A stretch of DNA of 64,000 nucleotides from NCBI RefSeq assembly GCF_007830125.1, contig NZ_VLLG01000002.1:568985-632984 (forward strand), written 5' to 3'. This stretch comes from Chitinophaga japonensis (GTDB lineage: Bacteria > Bacteroidota > Bacteroidia > Chitinophagales > Chitinophagaceae). The notes under the pieces were generated by a model. That model saw nothing but the letters and a program-made list of their open reading frames with translations. It made no database searches and was not told the DNA's origin. The position numbers and the translations under genes were made by a program. Shown here in pieces: positions 34,957 through 44,467 of the stretch. The number at the start of each line of letters is the position of its first letter. The stretch's first letter is position 1.

Positions 34957-35396
34957 AATATCTTATTACAGCAGCTTTAATCATGGTGTGTGGAGCAGTT
35001 GCCGCACAGGACAGCACTTTTGCCTCGGTGAGCGGCGGGAATGTAAAGGTGATCAAGGACAGCCGGATAGATATGCTGATCAAAAAACAGATCTATATCA
35101 ATACGCTGGCTATCCGCAACCAGCCCGGCTTCCGGGTGCAGGTGATCACCACCAACCGGCGTAATGACGCTACCGCCGCCAAAGCCCGTGTAATGCAGTT
35201 GTACCCGGAATACCGCACCTACCTGGATTACCAGGCGCCTTATTTTAAGGTGCGGGTAGGGGATTTTAAGTCCAGGGAAGAGGCTACCGAACTGCGGGAA
35301 AAACTGTACAACCACTTCCAGGGCGGTGTGTTTGTAGTGCCGGCCATCATCAACGTATCCCCGGAAAAAGAACTGCAAAATGAAGAATCGTATTAA
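34953..35396 (+). CDS. Secreted SPOR domain protein
   Basis: A 147-residue exported protein (signal MKYLITAALIMVCGAVAAQ). The C-terminal half has the SPOR pattern: GFRVQVITTNRRNDATAAKARVM and PYFKVRVGDFKSREEATELREKL. SPOR domains bind denuded peptidoglycan at division sites. In Bacteroidota small SPOR proteins next to unrelated metabolic genes are frequent. It overlaps deoC by 4 bp and the amidohydrolase by 17 bp. Confidence 0.85.
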   Translation: MKYLITAALIMVCGAVAAQDSTFASVSGGNVKVIKDSRIDMLIKKQIYINTLAIRNQPGFRVQVITTNRRNDATAAKARVMQLYPEYRTYLDYQAPYFKVRVGDFKSREEATELREKLYNHFQGGVFVVPAIINVSPEKELQNEESY

Positions 35397-36561
35397 GGCG
35401 CTGGCCAGGGAATACGCACCGGCATTCATTGACATCAGGCATCATATCCATTCCCACCCGGAACTGTCTTTCCAGGAATATGCAACATCTGCATTCATCC
35501 GGCAAAAACTGGATGAATTTGGCGTACCCTACCAGGCCAATGTAGCCGGTACCGGCATTGTAGCGCTGATACAGGGACGGGATCCCGGCAGCCGCACCAT
35601 CGCCATCCGCGCCGATATGGATGCCCTGCCCATTACCGAAGCCAACGATGTACCTTATAAGTCACAGCACGAAGGCGTGATGCATGCCTGCGGGCATGAC
35701 GTGCACACCACCTGCGTACTGGGCGCTACCCGCATACTGCAGGAGCTGAAGGACGAACTGACCGGCACCGTCAAAATACTATTCCAGCCCGGGGAGGAAA
35801 AACATCCCGGCGGGGCCAGCCTGATGATAAAGGACGGCGCGCTGGAAAATCCGCGCCCGGACGCTATCCTGGGCCTGCATGTGCACCCTTCCCTGGAAGT
35901 GGGCAGGCTGGGCTTCCGCGGCGGCAAATACATGGCCAGCGCGGACGAGATATACATTACCGTAAAGGGCAAAGGCGGCCATGCCGCGGCGCCGCATCTC
36001 ACTACCGACACCATACTGGTGGCCTCCCACCTGGTAGTAAGCCTGCAGCAGATCATCAGCCGCAACAATGATCCCTTCTCCCCTTCCGTGCTGTCCATCT
36101 GCGCGTTCAACGGCGGGCATACCACCAACGTGATCCCCAGCGAAGTAAAGCTGATGGGCACTTTCCGCGCCATGGACGAAACCTGGCGCTTTAAAGCGCA
36201 TGAGCTGATCCGGCAGCAGGTTACCGCCATTGCACAGGCCATGGGCGCAGAGATAGACATCGAGATACTGGTAGGCTATCCTACCCTGTACAACAATGAG
36301 CAGGTAACAGCGCAGGCCCGCTCGCTGGCGGCCGGCTACCTGGGCGATGCACAGGTGGAAGATACGGAGGTGCGCATGGGTGCGGAAGATTTTGCCTACT
36401 ACTCCCAGGTGATACCGGCCTGCTTCTTCCGCTTGGGCACGGCCAACAAAGCCAAAGGCATTATCTCCGGCGTACATACGCCTACGTTCAATATTGATGA
36501 AAGCGCGATAGAGATTGGCATGGGAGCGATGGCTTACCTGGCCGCTTCGCTGCAGCGTTAA
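35380..36561 (+). CDS. M20 family metallo-amidohydrolase
   Basis: A 393-residue cytoplasmic M20D peptidase/amidohydrolase, similar to N-acyl-L-amino-acid amidohydrolases. The metal site is visible in MHACGHDVHTT, FQPGEEKHPGGAS and LGLHVHP, plus a late MGAEDFAYYSQ with VHTPTFNIDE. Such enzymes remove acyl groups from amino acids or small peptides. It may act with the SPOR gene in wall peptide recycling, but that is only suggested by linkage. Confidence 0.92.
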   Translation: MKNRIKALAREYAPAFIDIRHHIHSHPELSFQEYATSAFIRQKLDEFGVPYQANVAGTGIVALIQGRDPGSRTIAIRADMDALPITEANDVPYKSQHEGVMHACGHDVHTTCVLGATRILQELKDELTGTVKILFQPGEEKHPGGASLMIKDGALENPRPDAILGLHVHPSLEVGRLGFRGGKYMASADEIYITVKGKGGHAAAPHLTTDTILVASHLVVSLQQIISRNNDPFSPSVLSICAFNGGHTTNVIPSEVKLMGTFRAMDETWRFKAHELIRQQVTAIAQAMGAEIDIEILVGYPTLYNNEQVTAQARSLAAGYLGDAQVEDTEVRMGAEDFAYYSQVIPACFFRLGTANKAKGIISGVHTPTFNIDESAIEIGMGAMAYLAASLQR

Positions 36562-36567
36562 CCAAGT

Positions 36568-36634
36568 AAAATTAAAAAGCGAATGTGCAAACTGATGGCC
36601 GGCCATTTCATTTGCACATTCGCTTTTTAATTTT
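36568..36634. terminator. Bidirectional terminator between the amidohydrolase and glyA
   Basis: Perfect 24-bp arms (36568-36591 and 36611-36634) with core AGCGAATGTGCAAA; the outer parts are A/T-rich, giving U-tracts both ways. The loop contains a further palindrome, ATGGCCGGCCAT. Confidence 0.85.
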
Positions 36635-36644
36635 CCTGCAAGCC

Positions 36645-37922
36645 TTACAGCTCGGGGTACAGCGGGAATTGCTCCATAAACCCGTTCACTTCTTTTCTTA
36701 CTTTGGTGATCAGCGCATCATTGTCCGCATCCATCAGCAGGTTATCCATCCATTCCACGATCTGCAGCATGTGCTCTTCTTTCAGGCCCCGGGTGGTAAT
36801 GGCGGGCACGCCTACGCGGATGCCGGAAGTAACAAAAGCGGATTTATCATCAAAAGGCACCATGTTCTTGTTCACCGTAATGTCTGCCTTTACCAGCGTC
36901 TGCTCGGCTTTTTTACCGGAAATGTTCTTGTTGCGCAGGTCTATCAGCAGCAGGTGGTTGTCCGTACCGCCGGAAATGATCTGGTAGCCTTTTTCCACGA
37001 AGGCCCGGGCCATGGACTGCGCGTTCCGGAGTATCTGCCGGGCGTAAGCATCGTATTCATCTGTCAGCACCTCGAAGAAGGATACCGCTTTGGCAGCGAT
37101 CACGTGCTCCAGCGGGCCGCCCTGGATGCCGGGAAATACGGCGGTATCCAGCAATGAGCTCATCATGCGGATCTCGCCTTTGGGCGTTTTCAGGCCGAAG
37201 GGGTTCTCAAAGTCCTTACCCAGCAGGATCAGCCCGCCGCGGGGGCCACGCAGGGTTTTATGCGTAGTAGTGGTTACAAAATGACAATGCCCGAAAGGTG
37301 AATTCAGCAGCCCTTTGGCGATCAGGCCTGCCGGGTGGGCAATGTCCGCCATTACAAAAGCGCCTACCTGGTCGGCAATGGCGCGGATGCGTTTGTAATC
37401 CCAGTCGCGGCTGTAGGCGCTGGCCCCGCATACGATCAGCTTCGGCTTTTCCTGCAGCGCTATTTCCTCCATCTTGTCGTATTCCACCAGGCCGGTATCT
37501 TTATTAACGCCATAAAAGAGGGGCTGGTAGAGCTTACCGGAATAATTCACGGAAGAGCCGTGCGTCAGGTGCCCGCCCATGCTCAAGTCCAGGCCCAGTA
37601 TCTTATCGCCCGGCTGCAGGATGGCCATCATCACGGCAGCATTGGCCTGGGCGCCGGAGTGCGGCTGCACGTTGGCGTATTCCACCCCGAATATCTGTTT
37701 GGCGCGGTCTATCGCCAGTTGCTCGCTCTGGTCCACCACCTCGCAACCACCATAATATCTCCGTCCCGGATACCCTTCTGCATATTTGTTGGTCAGCACA
37801 GTACCCATGGCCTGCATGACCTGCAGGCTGGTAAAGTTCTCGGAAGCTATCAGTTCGATGCCGTGGCGCTGGCGTTCCAGTTCCTGGCGGATGATATCAA
37901 ATATCTGGTGATCTCTTTGCAT
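36645..37922 (-). CDS. glyA: Serine hydroxymethyltransferase
   Basis: A 425-residue PLP enzyme converting serine and tetrahydrofolate to glycine and methylene-tetrahydrofolate. The PLP lysine lies in [15 protein letters not shown], and [24 protein letters not shown] and [10 protein letters not shown] are typical. Length is normal for the family. It is transcribed alone from a promoter with a perfect -7 element. Confidence 0.97.
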   Translation of the reverse strand: MQRDHQIFDIIRQELERQRHGIELIASENFTSLQVMQAMGTVLTNKYAEGYPGRRYYGGCEVVDQSEQLAIDRAKQIFGVEYANVQPHSGAQANAAVMMAILQPGDKILGLDLSMGGHLTHGSSVNYSGKLYQPLFYGVNKDTGLVEYDKMEEIALQEKPKLIVCGASAYSRDWDYKRIRAIADQVGAFVMADIAHPAGLIAKGLLNSPFGHCHFVTTTTHKTLRGPRGGLILLGKDFENPFGLKTPKGEIRMMSSLLDTAVFPGIQGGPLEHVIAAKAVSFFEVLTDEYDAYARQILRNAQSMARAFVEKGYQIISGGTDNHLLLIDLRNKNISGKKAEQTLVKADITVNKNMVPFDDKSAFVTSGIRVGVPAITTRGLKEEHMLQIVEWMDNLLMDADNDALITKVRKEVNGFMEQFPLYPEL

Positions 37923-37941
37923 GGAGCTTTAAAATTTGCTG

Positions 37942-37949
37942 CAAAAATA
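37942..37949 (-). promoter_or_regulatory. glyA promoter -7 element
   Basis: Minus-strand TATTTTTG matches TAnnTTTG exactly, about 20 bp before the glyA start, giving a leader of roughly 15 bases. No convincing -33 TTTG is seen. Confidence 0.45.
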
Positions 37950-38088
37950 GGGCAAAGGGTGGTGAAATGCTACTAAAAAAAATTACTATCTTCACGCCTT
38001 CAGGGCCATATTCCGGGCCGGCACATGTACGGAGCAGGAACAACAACTCAACACGAGCAGAGCGTACCATCTAAACCTAAGACGACAA

Positions 38089-39081
38089 ATGAAGGCCATC
38101 ATACCAGTAGCAGGTGCTGGCACCAAGCTACGCCCGCATACATACACGCAGCCCAAAGCGCTGATCCCATTAGCCGGAAGAACCATATTAAGCATCATCA
38201 TAGACCAGTTGGTAGAAGCCGGCATACAGGAATTTGTGTTCGTGGTGGGATACCTGGGCGAAAAGATACAACGGTATGTAGAACAGAAATACCCGGACCT
38301 GACCTGCCACTTTGTACAGCAGAACAGCCGCGAAGGTACCGGCCACGCCATCCTGCTGACGCGGGATATTGTGCAGAACGACGAGATCCTGATCGTACTG
38401 GGAGACACCATCTGCGAAGGTGATTTCAGTGAGCTGATCAATTCACCGGTATCCCTGCTGGGGCTGAAGAAGGTAGACGACCCGCGCAACTTCGGCGTAG
38501 CGGAAATGGACGACCAGGGCCATATCAGCCGCGTGGTGGAAAAACCGCAGATACCCAAATCCAACATGGCGCTGGTAGGCGTGTACAAGATAAAGGAAAC
38601 CGAACAGTTGTACGACTGCCTGCAAAGCAATATTGACCAGCAGATCAAATCGCATGACGAGTTCCAGCTCACCGACGCGCTGGAATGCATGATACAGCAC
38701 AACGTACAGTTCAAGCCCTTCAAGGTGAGCAACTGGTTTGACTGCGGCCGCAAGGATACCCTGCTGGAGACCAACGCTATCCTGCTGAAAAAATACAAGC
38801 TGGCCGCCAACCCCGTGCTGCCCTATGAAGGCACCATTATCATACCGCCGGTCAGCATTGGCGAAGGCTGCAACATCAAGCACTCCATTATTGGCCCCAA
38901 CGTAGCCATCGGGGACAACAGCGTGATCAGCTATTCCATTGTAAAGGATTCCATCATCGGCTCTTTCACCAACCTCTATGAAGTGGTGCTGAAATCCTCG
39001 CTCATCGGCAGCGACGCCAACATCCGCGGGCTGAGCCAGAGCCTGAACATAGGGGACAATACGGAGATAGACCTGGGTTGA
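38089..39081 (+). CDS. Sugar-phosphate nucleotidyltransferase with left-handed beta-helix tail
   Basis: A 330-residue nucleotidyltransferase. The N-terminal pyrophosphorylase domain has PVAGAGTKLRPHTYTQPKAL, GTGHAILLTRD, LGDTICEGDF and VVEKPQIP. After about 245 a hexapeptide-repeat segment follows (IPPVSIGEGCNIKHSIIGPNVAIGDNSVI). It resembles RfbA/GlmU-type enzymes that make NDP-sugars. The tail could be an acyltransferase-like or purely structural helix; the sugar is unknown. A TATCTTCA sequence at 37987 may be its promoter. Confidence 0.88.
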   Translation: MKAIIPVAGAGTKLRPHTYTQPKALIPLAGRTILSIIIDQLVEAGIQEFVFVVGYLGEKIQRYVEQKYPDLTCHFVQQNSREGTGHAILLTRDIVQNDEILIVLGDTICEGDFSELINSPVSLLGLKKVDDPRNFGVAEMDDQGHISRVVEKPQIPKSNMALVGVYKIKETEQLYDCLQSNIDQQIKSHDEFQLTDALECMIQHNVQFKPFKVSNWFDCGRKDTLLETNAILLKKYKLAANPVLPYEGTIIIPPVSIGEGCNIKHSIIGPNVAIGDNSVISYSIVKDSIIGSFTNLYEVVLKSSLIGSDANIRGLSQSLNIGDNTEIDLG

Positions 39082-39093
39082 AAATAACTCCAT

Positions 39094-40077
39094 ATGAACC
39101 GCATTACGCAACTCTTTCATACAAAATATCCCATTATACAGGCCGGCATGATATGGGCCAGCGGCTGGCGTTTGGCCAGCGCCGTTAGCAATGCCGGCGG
39201 CCTGGGCCTGATCGGTTCCGGCAGCATGTACCCCGATGTATTGCAGGAGCATATCCGTAAATGCAGGCAGGCCACCAGCCAACCCTTCGGCGTGAATGTG
39301 CCCTTGCTGTACCCGGACATAGACCGGCTGATGGAGATCATTATGGCGGAAGGCGTAAAGATCGTGTTCACCAGCGCCGGCAATCCCAAAACCTGGACAC
39401 CGGTGCTGAAGGAAGCCGGCATTACGGTGGTGCACGTGGTATCCAGCTCCACCTTTGCCCTCAAGAGTGAAGCCGCCGGCGTAGACGCCGTAGTAGCAGA
39501 AGGTTTTGAAGCCGGCGGGCACAACGGGCGCGAGGAAACCACCTCCATGGTGCTGATCCCCGCGGTATGCGAAAAAGTAAAAATACCGGTGATAGCTGCC
39601 GGGGGCATTGGCTCCGGAAGGGCCATGGCAGCCGCTTTTGCGTTGGGCGCGGAAGGCGTGCAGGTAGGCAGCCGCTTTGTGGCTACGCCGGAAGCCTCTT
39701 CCCACGATAATTTCAAACAGGCCGTGATACAGGCCGGGGAAGGCGATACCGTGCTTTCGCTGAAGAAGGTAACCCCGGTACGGCTGATCAGGAACCCGTT
39801 CTATGAAAGCGTAAAAGCCGCCGAGGACCGCGGCGCCGATACCGCGGAGCTACTGGCCCTGCTGGGTAAAGGCCGTGCCAAGAAAGGCATGTTTGAAGGC
39901 CGCCTGGAAGAGGGCGAGCTGGAAATAGGCCAGGTAAGCGCCCTGATACATGAGATCAAGCCTGCCGCTGCCGTAGTGCGGGAGATATGGGAGGAGTTCC
40001 GGGATACCTGCGGGCGGCTGGGGGAATTAATAATTAACTCCTCTTCACCACCCACTTCATCGCCTCCTTCAGCGTGA
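39094..40077 (+). CDS. NAD(P)H-dependent flavin oxidoreductase / nitronate monooxygenase
   Basis: A 327-residue FMN-binding TIM barrel of the 2-nitropropane dioxygenase family. Signatures are PIIQAGMIWASGWRLASAVSNAGGLGLIG, EGFEAGGHNGREETT and AAGGIGSGRAMAAAFALGAEGVQVGSRF. The last part, LGELIINSSSPPTSSPPSA, is unlike family members. It results from reading through a half copy of repeat B and 44 bp into the antisense end of the ABC permease gene, so the tail is probably recent. Confidence 0.9.
   Translation: MNRITQLFHTKYPIIQAGMIWASGWRLASAVSNAGGLGLIGSGSMYPDVLQEHIRKCRQATSQPFGVNVPLLYPDIDRLMEIIMAEGVKIVFTSAGNPKTWTPVLKEAGITVVHVVSSSTFALKSEAAGVDAVVAEGFEAGGHNGREETTSMVLIPAVCEKVKIPVIAAGGIGSGRAMAAAFALGAEGVQVGSRFVATPEASSHDNFKQAVIQAGEGDTVLSLKKVTPVRLIRNPFYESVKAAEDRGADTAELLALLGKGRAKKGMFEGRLEEGELEIGQVSALIHEIKPAAAVVREIWEEFRDTCGRLGELIINSSSPPTSSPPSA
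40024..40038. repeat. Half copy of heptad repeat family B
   Basis: GAATTAATAATTAAC, two B-type units. On the minus strand it provides the TAA stop (40034-40036) of the ABC permease; on the plus strand it is open and read by the flavin oxidoreductase gene. Confidence 0.5.
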
Positions 40078-41347
40078 TCTTTTTCCCGTACAGCAATATG
40101 CCGGTACGGTATATCTTACCCGCCATCCAGGTAGTGAACAGGAAACCGGCGATCAGCAAAATAATGGACAGCCCCAGCTCCCAGTATTCCACGGTGCCCG
40201 GCACGCCGTAAGGCAGGCGGGCCATCATCACCATAGGAGAAGTAAAGGGTATAATGCTGCCCCATACAGCCAGCGGGCTGTTGGGATTCTGCACTGCGGA
40301 GATCATGATCATAATGCCCACGATGATAGGCAGGGTAATGGGAAAGGTCAGCGACTGCACATCGCTGGGGTCTTCATTTACCAGGCTGCCTACTGCGGCA
40401 AACAGGGCGGAGTAGAACAGGTAACCGCCCAGGAAGTAGAAGATAAAGCAACTGATGATCAGCGTCCAGTTTACACTGCCTACCACGAAGTTCACTTTTT
40501 CCATAGCGTCCATCATGGCCGCATTATTGGCATTCCGGGCCACCATGCCGTTTTGCCCGATGGCCTGTATGCTATCCGGCGACAGGAAAAGCGGCAGCAG
40601 CATCTGCAGGCTTATCAGCAGCACGATCCAGATGAGGAACTGCAGCAGGCCCACGCCGGCAATGCCCACGATCTTGCCCATCATCAACTGGAAGGGCTTT
40701 ACGCTGGAGATCATCACCTCCGCAATGCGGCTCACCTTTTCTTCCATCACGCCGCGCATTACAGACATACCGAACACCATCAATATAATATATACAATAA
40801 AGCCGCTGGCATAGCCTACAGCATAGGCTACGGTGGAGCTGCCCTGCTTTTCATCGTCGCCGCTGCGGAACGCTATCCGAACATCGCTGCGTACCTCGTC
40901 CAGCTTTTGCCGGTCAATGCCGGCCAGCTCCATGCGCTTCTTTTCAATGATGTCATTCACCTGCCGGTTCAGGTTGCTCTCCAGCATGATGCTGGCCTGT
41001 CCCTTGCTGTAGTACTCTATACCGGAGGGGCGGTTAATATCGATGTCCGGGATATAAAGCACGCCGGCATAGCCGTATTCATCGTAGTTCTGCTTGAAGG
41101 TATCTATCTTTACCTGCGCCAGCGGCTTAAAGTACAGGCCCTTTTCATCCGGCAGCTTGCCGGCAAACAGCCCGCTTTCATCTATGACCGCTACCCGTTT
41201 GTGATCCTCACCCTTTACGGCTATTACCACGGGTATGATGATGATGCCCGCAAAGAACAGCGGTATCAGCAGGGTTAGCAGCAGAAAGCTCTTTTTGCGC
41301 ACGCGCGTGAGGAATTCTCTTTTAATGATCAGCCATATCTTTTGCAT
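40034..41347 (-). CDS. ABC-2 type transporter permease (NatB-like)
   Basis: A 437-residue membrane protein from ATG 41347 (MQKIWLIIKREFLTRVRKKS, the standard start of NatB-like permeases). An upstream in-frame ATG at 41410 lies inside the ATPase gene and is less likely. One N-terminal helix is followed by a large periplasmic domain and five or six helices in the C-terminal half (FIVYIILMVFGMSVMRGVMEEK and onward). Together with the ATPase it forms an exporter, in NatAB for sodium; the substrate here is unknown. Confidence 0.87.
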   Translation of the reverse strand: MQKIWLIIKREFLTRVRKKSFLLLTLLIPLFFAGIIIIPVVIAVKGEDHKRVAVIDESGLFAGKLPDEKGLYFKPLAQVKIDTFKQNYDEYGYAGVLYIPDIDINRPSGIEYYSKGQASIMLESNLNRQVNDIIEKKRMELAGIDRQKLDEVRSDVRIAFRSGDDEKQGSSTVAYAVGYASGFIVYIILMVFGMSVMRGVMEEKVSRIAEVMISSVKPFQLMMGKIVGIAGVGLLQFLIWIVLLISLQMLLPLFLSPDSIQAIGQNGMVARNANNAAMMDAMEKVNFVVGSVNWTLIISCFIFYFLGGYLFYSALFAAVGSLVNEDPSDVQSLTFPITLPIIVGIMIMISAVQNPNSPLAVWGSIIPFTSPMVMMARLPYGVPGTVEYWELGLSIILLIAGFLFTTWMAGKIYRTGILLYGKKITLKEAMKWVVKRS

Positions 41348-42257
41348 AACCTGCTGTTTTCTGTACCTGTGTAATAAATATTTCGTTAATGGTGGGTAGT
41401 ATCTCTTCAAAATAAGTGACCGGTATATCCTGGCGGATGAAGTGCAGCAGCAGGTCGTTGGTGCTGCTGTCCTCGTTCAGCTTCACGATATAGGCGTGGT
41501 CTTCCTGCTTCACGATGGTAAAGTGGTGGGTAGCCATCTGTGCAAAATTGGGCATTACCCCCACCCCTACACGGAACAGGTGCTCCTTGAAGGTTTGTTT
41601 GATGGCGTGCACCTCGCCGTCCAGCAGCTTGTGCCCTTTGTTTACCAGCACAATGCGGTCGCAGATCTCCTCCACCTGCTCCATGCGGTGCGTGCTGAAG
41701 ATGATGGTGGTGCCGCTGCGGCTCAGGTCAAATATTTCCTGCTTGATCAGGTTGGCGTTGAGCGGGTCCAGGCCGGAGAAAGGCTCGTCCAGTATCAGCA
41801 GGGCGGGGTTGTGCAGGATGGTGGAAATGAACTGTACCTTCTGCTGCATGCCCTTGCTCAGCTCCTCCACCTTCTTGTTCCACCAGCCGCTGATCTCAAA
41901 TTTATTGAACCAGTAGTCCACTTTTTCCCGGGCGGCTTTTTCGGGCAGCCCTTTCAGTTGAGCCAGGTACAGCACCTGGTCGCCTACCTTCATTTTTTTG
42001 TACAGGCCTCTTTCCTCGGGCATATAGCCAATGGCGTGTATATCTTTCTGCGGATCAAAGGGGCGGTCGTTAAAGCATATCTCTCCTTCATCGGGGTAGA
42101 AGATGCCGGTGATCATACGGAGCAGGGTGGTCTTGCCGGCGCCGTTGGGGCCCAGCAAGCCGAAGATGCTGCCTTTGGGGATATCAAAGCTGATATCATC
42201 TACCGCTTTGTGCGTGGCATAGTATTTCTTAAGATGCCTAACCTCCAGTAAGTTCAT
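41322..42257 (-). CDS. ABC transporter ATP-binding protein (NatA-like)
   Basis: A 311-residue ATPase. Walker A is GLLGPNGAGKTTLLRM, the signature ELSKGMQQKVQF, and Walker B LLILDEPFSGLDP followed by STHRMEQVEEI. A C-terminal extension of about 90 residues (HHFTIVKQEDHAYIVKLN) is usual for DUF4162-type ATPases. It overlaps the permease by 26 bp, so both are co-translated. Confidence 0.94.
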   Translation of the reverse strand: MNLLEVRHLKKYYATHKAVDDISFDIPKGSIFGLLGPNGAGKTTLLRMITGIFYPDEGEICFNDRPFDPQKDIHAIGYMPEERGLYKKMKVGDQVLYLAQLKGLPEKAAREKVDYWFNKFEISGWWNKKVEELSKGMQQKVQFISTILHNPALLILDEPFSGLDPLNANLIKQEIFDLSRSGTTIIFSTHRMEQVEEICDRIVLVNKGHKLLDGEVHAIKQTFKEHLFRVGVGVMPNFAQMATHHFTIVKQEDHAYIVKLNEDSSTNDLLLHFIRQDIPVTYFEEILPTINEIFITQVQKTAGYAKDMADH

Positions 42258-42320
42258 GCGGATAAATGTAGAATATTAAATAGTAAAATTAAAATATAGG
42301 TATGCAACTGCGCGGGTTTG

Positions 42321-43889
42321 TTACAGGGATGGCTGTAATATTTTTATAATGGCCCCGGCCACTCTTTCCCCGTCCATGGCGGCAGACACAATACCGCCTG
42401 CATAGCCGGCTCCTTCCCCGCAGGGGTACAAGCCTTTTACATCGGGATGCATCAGCGTACCGGGGTCGCGGGGGATGCGCACCGGCGAGGAGGTCCTGGA
42501 TTCTGTGGCCACCAGTATGGCTTCTTCCGTATAGTAGCCTTTCATTTTACGGCCAAAGGCTTTGAAGGCGCCGGCCAGCCGGGTATGCACGGCGGGGGGC
42601 AACACGGTGCGCAGGTCGGTGCTGCGCACGCCCGGCACATAGGAGCAGTCCGGCAGTGTAGCGGAGCGCCTGCCGTTCACAAAATCGGTCATGCGTTGCG
42701 CCGGCGCTACAAATTGTCCGCCGCCGGCCTGGTAAGCCTGCTGCTCCACCATCTGCTGGAAGTACATGGCAGCCAGCGGTCCCTTGTCTGCAAAAGGCGC
42801 AAAGTCCGCCTCATCTACCGTCACCACCATGCCGGAGTTGGCAAAGGGATTATTACGTTTGGAGGGCGACCATCCGTTCACCACCAGCTCCCCGGGGGCG
42901 GTAGATGCCGGGGCAATGATGCCGCCGGGGCACATGCAAAAGGAGAACACGCCCCTGCCCTGCACCTGTTCCACCAGGCTGTAGCTGGCCGGGGGCAGGT
43001 AAGCGCCGCGAACCGCGCAGTGGTACTGCGCGCTGTCTATCAGTGACTGCGGGTGCTCCACGCGCACGCCCAGTGCAAAGGGTTTGGCTTCGATCCGTAC
43101 CTGTTGCTGGTGCAGCATTTCAAATATGTCGCGGGCGGAGTGCCCGGTGGCCAGTATCACCTGCTGCGCCGCAAATGTGTGGCCGGCGGCAGTGCGCACG
43201 CCGGTCACCTGCCGTTCCTGCAACTGCAGCGCCGTCACCTTCTCATTGAAGTGTACCTGGCCGCCGCTCTGGATGATCTGCTCCCGCATGGCGGTGATAA
43301 TATGGGGTAGCTTATTGGTGCCGATGTGGGGGTGGGCTTCATACAGGATGTTCTCTTCAGCGCCAAAATGCACAAAGATGCTGAGGATGCGGAGAATGTC
43401 GCCGCGCTTGTTGGAGCGCGTGTACAGCTTGCCGTCGGAGTAGGTGCCGGCCCCACCTTCTCCAAAGCAGTAATTGGATTCCGGGTTCAGCACGCCATGT
43501 TTATTGAGCGCGGCCAGGTCGCGGCGGCGGGTGCGCACATCGCGCCCACGCTCCAGCACTACCGGCCGGATGCCTGCTTCAATGCAATGCAGGGCGGCAA
43601 ACAAACCAGCGGGCCCGGCGCCTATGATCACTACCTGCGGCGCATGGGCTGGCAGCACATCGTACCTGGGCAGGAAGCGTTCGCGGGCATGGAAAGGCTC
43701 CTGCACAAACACCCTGAGCGTAAGCATAAAGTACGCCTGCCGGGAACGTGCGTCAATGGAGCGCTTGATAATATGAAAACCGGTAATAGCGGCGGGGGCT
43801 ACACCCAACGCGGCAGCAGCCTGGGTGCTGATAGCTGTATCGGAGGCTGCGTCCTGCGGCAGCATTTTCAGGGAGAGCTGTTGTATCAT
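42321..43889 (-). CDS. FAD-dependent oxidoreductase (COG2509-type flavoprotein)
   Basis: A 522-residue flavoprotein. A small N-terminal domain (about 1-80) precedes the FAD-binding VVIIGAGPAGLFAALHCIEAG near residue 87. GEGGAGTYSDGKLYTR, ILATGHSARDIFEML and a C-terminal LYPCGEGAGYAGGIVSAAMDG are characteristic of this widespread, poorly studied dehydrogenase group. The reaction is unknown. It lies downstream of the DUF3127 gene, separated by repeat A2. Confidence 0.88.
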   Translation of the reverse strand: MIQQLSLKMLPQDAASDTAISTQAAAALGVAPAAITGFHIIKRSIDARSRQAYFMLTLRVFVQEPFHARERFLPRYDVLPAHAPQVVIIGAGPAGLFAALHCIEAGIRPVVLERGRDVRTRRRDLAALNKHGVLNPESNYCFGEGGAGTYSDGKLYTRSNKRGDILRILSIFVHFGAEENILYEAHPHIGTNKLPHIITAMREQIIQSGGQVHFNEKVTALQLQERQVTGVRTAAGHTFAAQQVILATGHSARDIFEMLHQQQVRIEAKPFALGVRVEHPQSLIDSAQYHCAVRGAYLPPASYSLVEQVQGRGVFSFCMCPGGIIAPASTAPGELVVNGWSPSKRNNPFANSGMVVTVDEADFAPFADKGPLAAMYFQQMVEQQAYQAGGGQFVAPAQRMTDFVNGRRSATLPDCSYVPGVRSTDLRTVLPPAVHTRLAGAFKAFGRKMKGYYTEEAILVATESRTSSPVRIPRDPGTLMHPDVKGLYPCGEGAGYAGGIVSAAMDGERVAGAIIKILQPSL

Positions 43890-43930
43890 GCAGGTTAGGT
43901 ATTTATCCTAAAACTGTAAATGCAAAATGG

Positions 43931-44047
43931 AAAATTCCAAGATCCAAATCCCAAACTGAAGGCGATCTTCCAGGCTACCCGTAACAGTTCAGTGTTAGGG
44001 GTGGCTTGCCTGTATTTTGGAATTTGGGATTTGGATCTTGGAATTTT
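43931..44047. repeat. Heptad inverted repeat, family A, copy 2
   Basis: Perfect 25-bp arms at 43931-43955 and 44023-44047, built of units such as GGGATTT, GGATCTT and GGAATTT; the right arm has one more unit (44019-44025). The loop starts CTGAAGGC, as in copy 3 (GTGAAGGC). It lies 30 bp after the DUF3127 stop. Confidence 0.8.
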
Positions 44048-44077
44048 ACTACTAATACTTTTATATGGTGCTGTTGT

Positions 44078-44467
44078 TTAGAACGGCAGGTCATCACCAC
44101 CATCCTGCGACTGGGAAGCAGGCACTTCCTGTGAGCCGCCATAGTCAGGCATACGGTCTGTACCGGAAGCAGCAGCCACTACAGACTCCATGCGCCAGGC
44201 GTCCAGGTTGGTAATGTAGTTTACCCGGCCCTCCTTTTCCCAGCGGGAGCCTTTTATATTAAAGTATACTTTCACGGTTTCGCCTTCATTAAAGCGGTCT
44301 ACGATACTGGTGCGGTCCTGTACACACTGAAACTTTACATAGTTGTTTATGATGCGTCCATTGATATCATCAGATTTCTCAATAACAAACTCCCTTGTTT
44401 TAAAGGTCTCGCTACGTTGTACCGTATTATACTTCACGATCAGCTTTCCTGTGATTTCAAAACTCAT
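44078..44467 (-). CDS. DUF3127 OB-fold protein with SSB-like C-terminal tip
   Basis: A 129-residue protein of the Bacteroidota family DUF3127. The OB-fold part has TGKLIVKYNTVQRSETFKTREFVIE and VKFQCVQDRTSIVDRF. A flexible linker is followed by the acidic tip GGDDLPF, which copies the DDDIPF tip that bacterial SSB uses to recruit partners. It is not a canonical SSB, since the fold region is shorter and different. It is divergent to dnaA and has a strong -7 element. A role in DNA metabolism is inferred. Confidence 0.82.
   Translation of the reverse strand: MSFEITGKLIVKYNTVQRSETFKTREFVIEKSDDINGRIINNYVKFQCVQDRTSIVDRFNEGETVKVYFNIKGSRWEKEGRVNYITNLDAWRMESVVAAASGTDRMPDYGGSQEVPASQSQDGGDDLPF

Noticed and set aside
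44078..44467. Call as canonical single-strand binding protein Ssb
   Set aside because: Only the acidic tip matches; the body fits DUF3127, which is distinct from Ssb.
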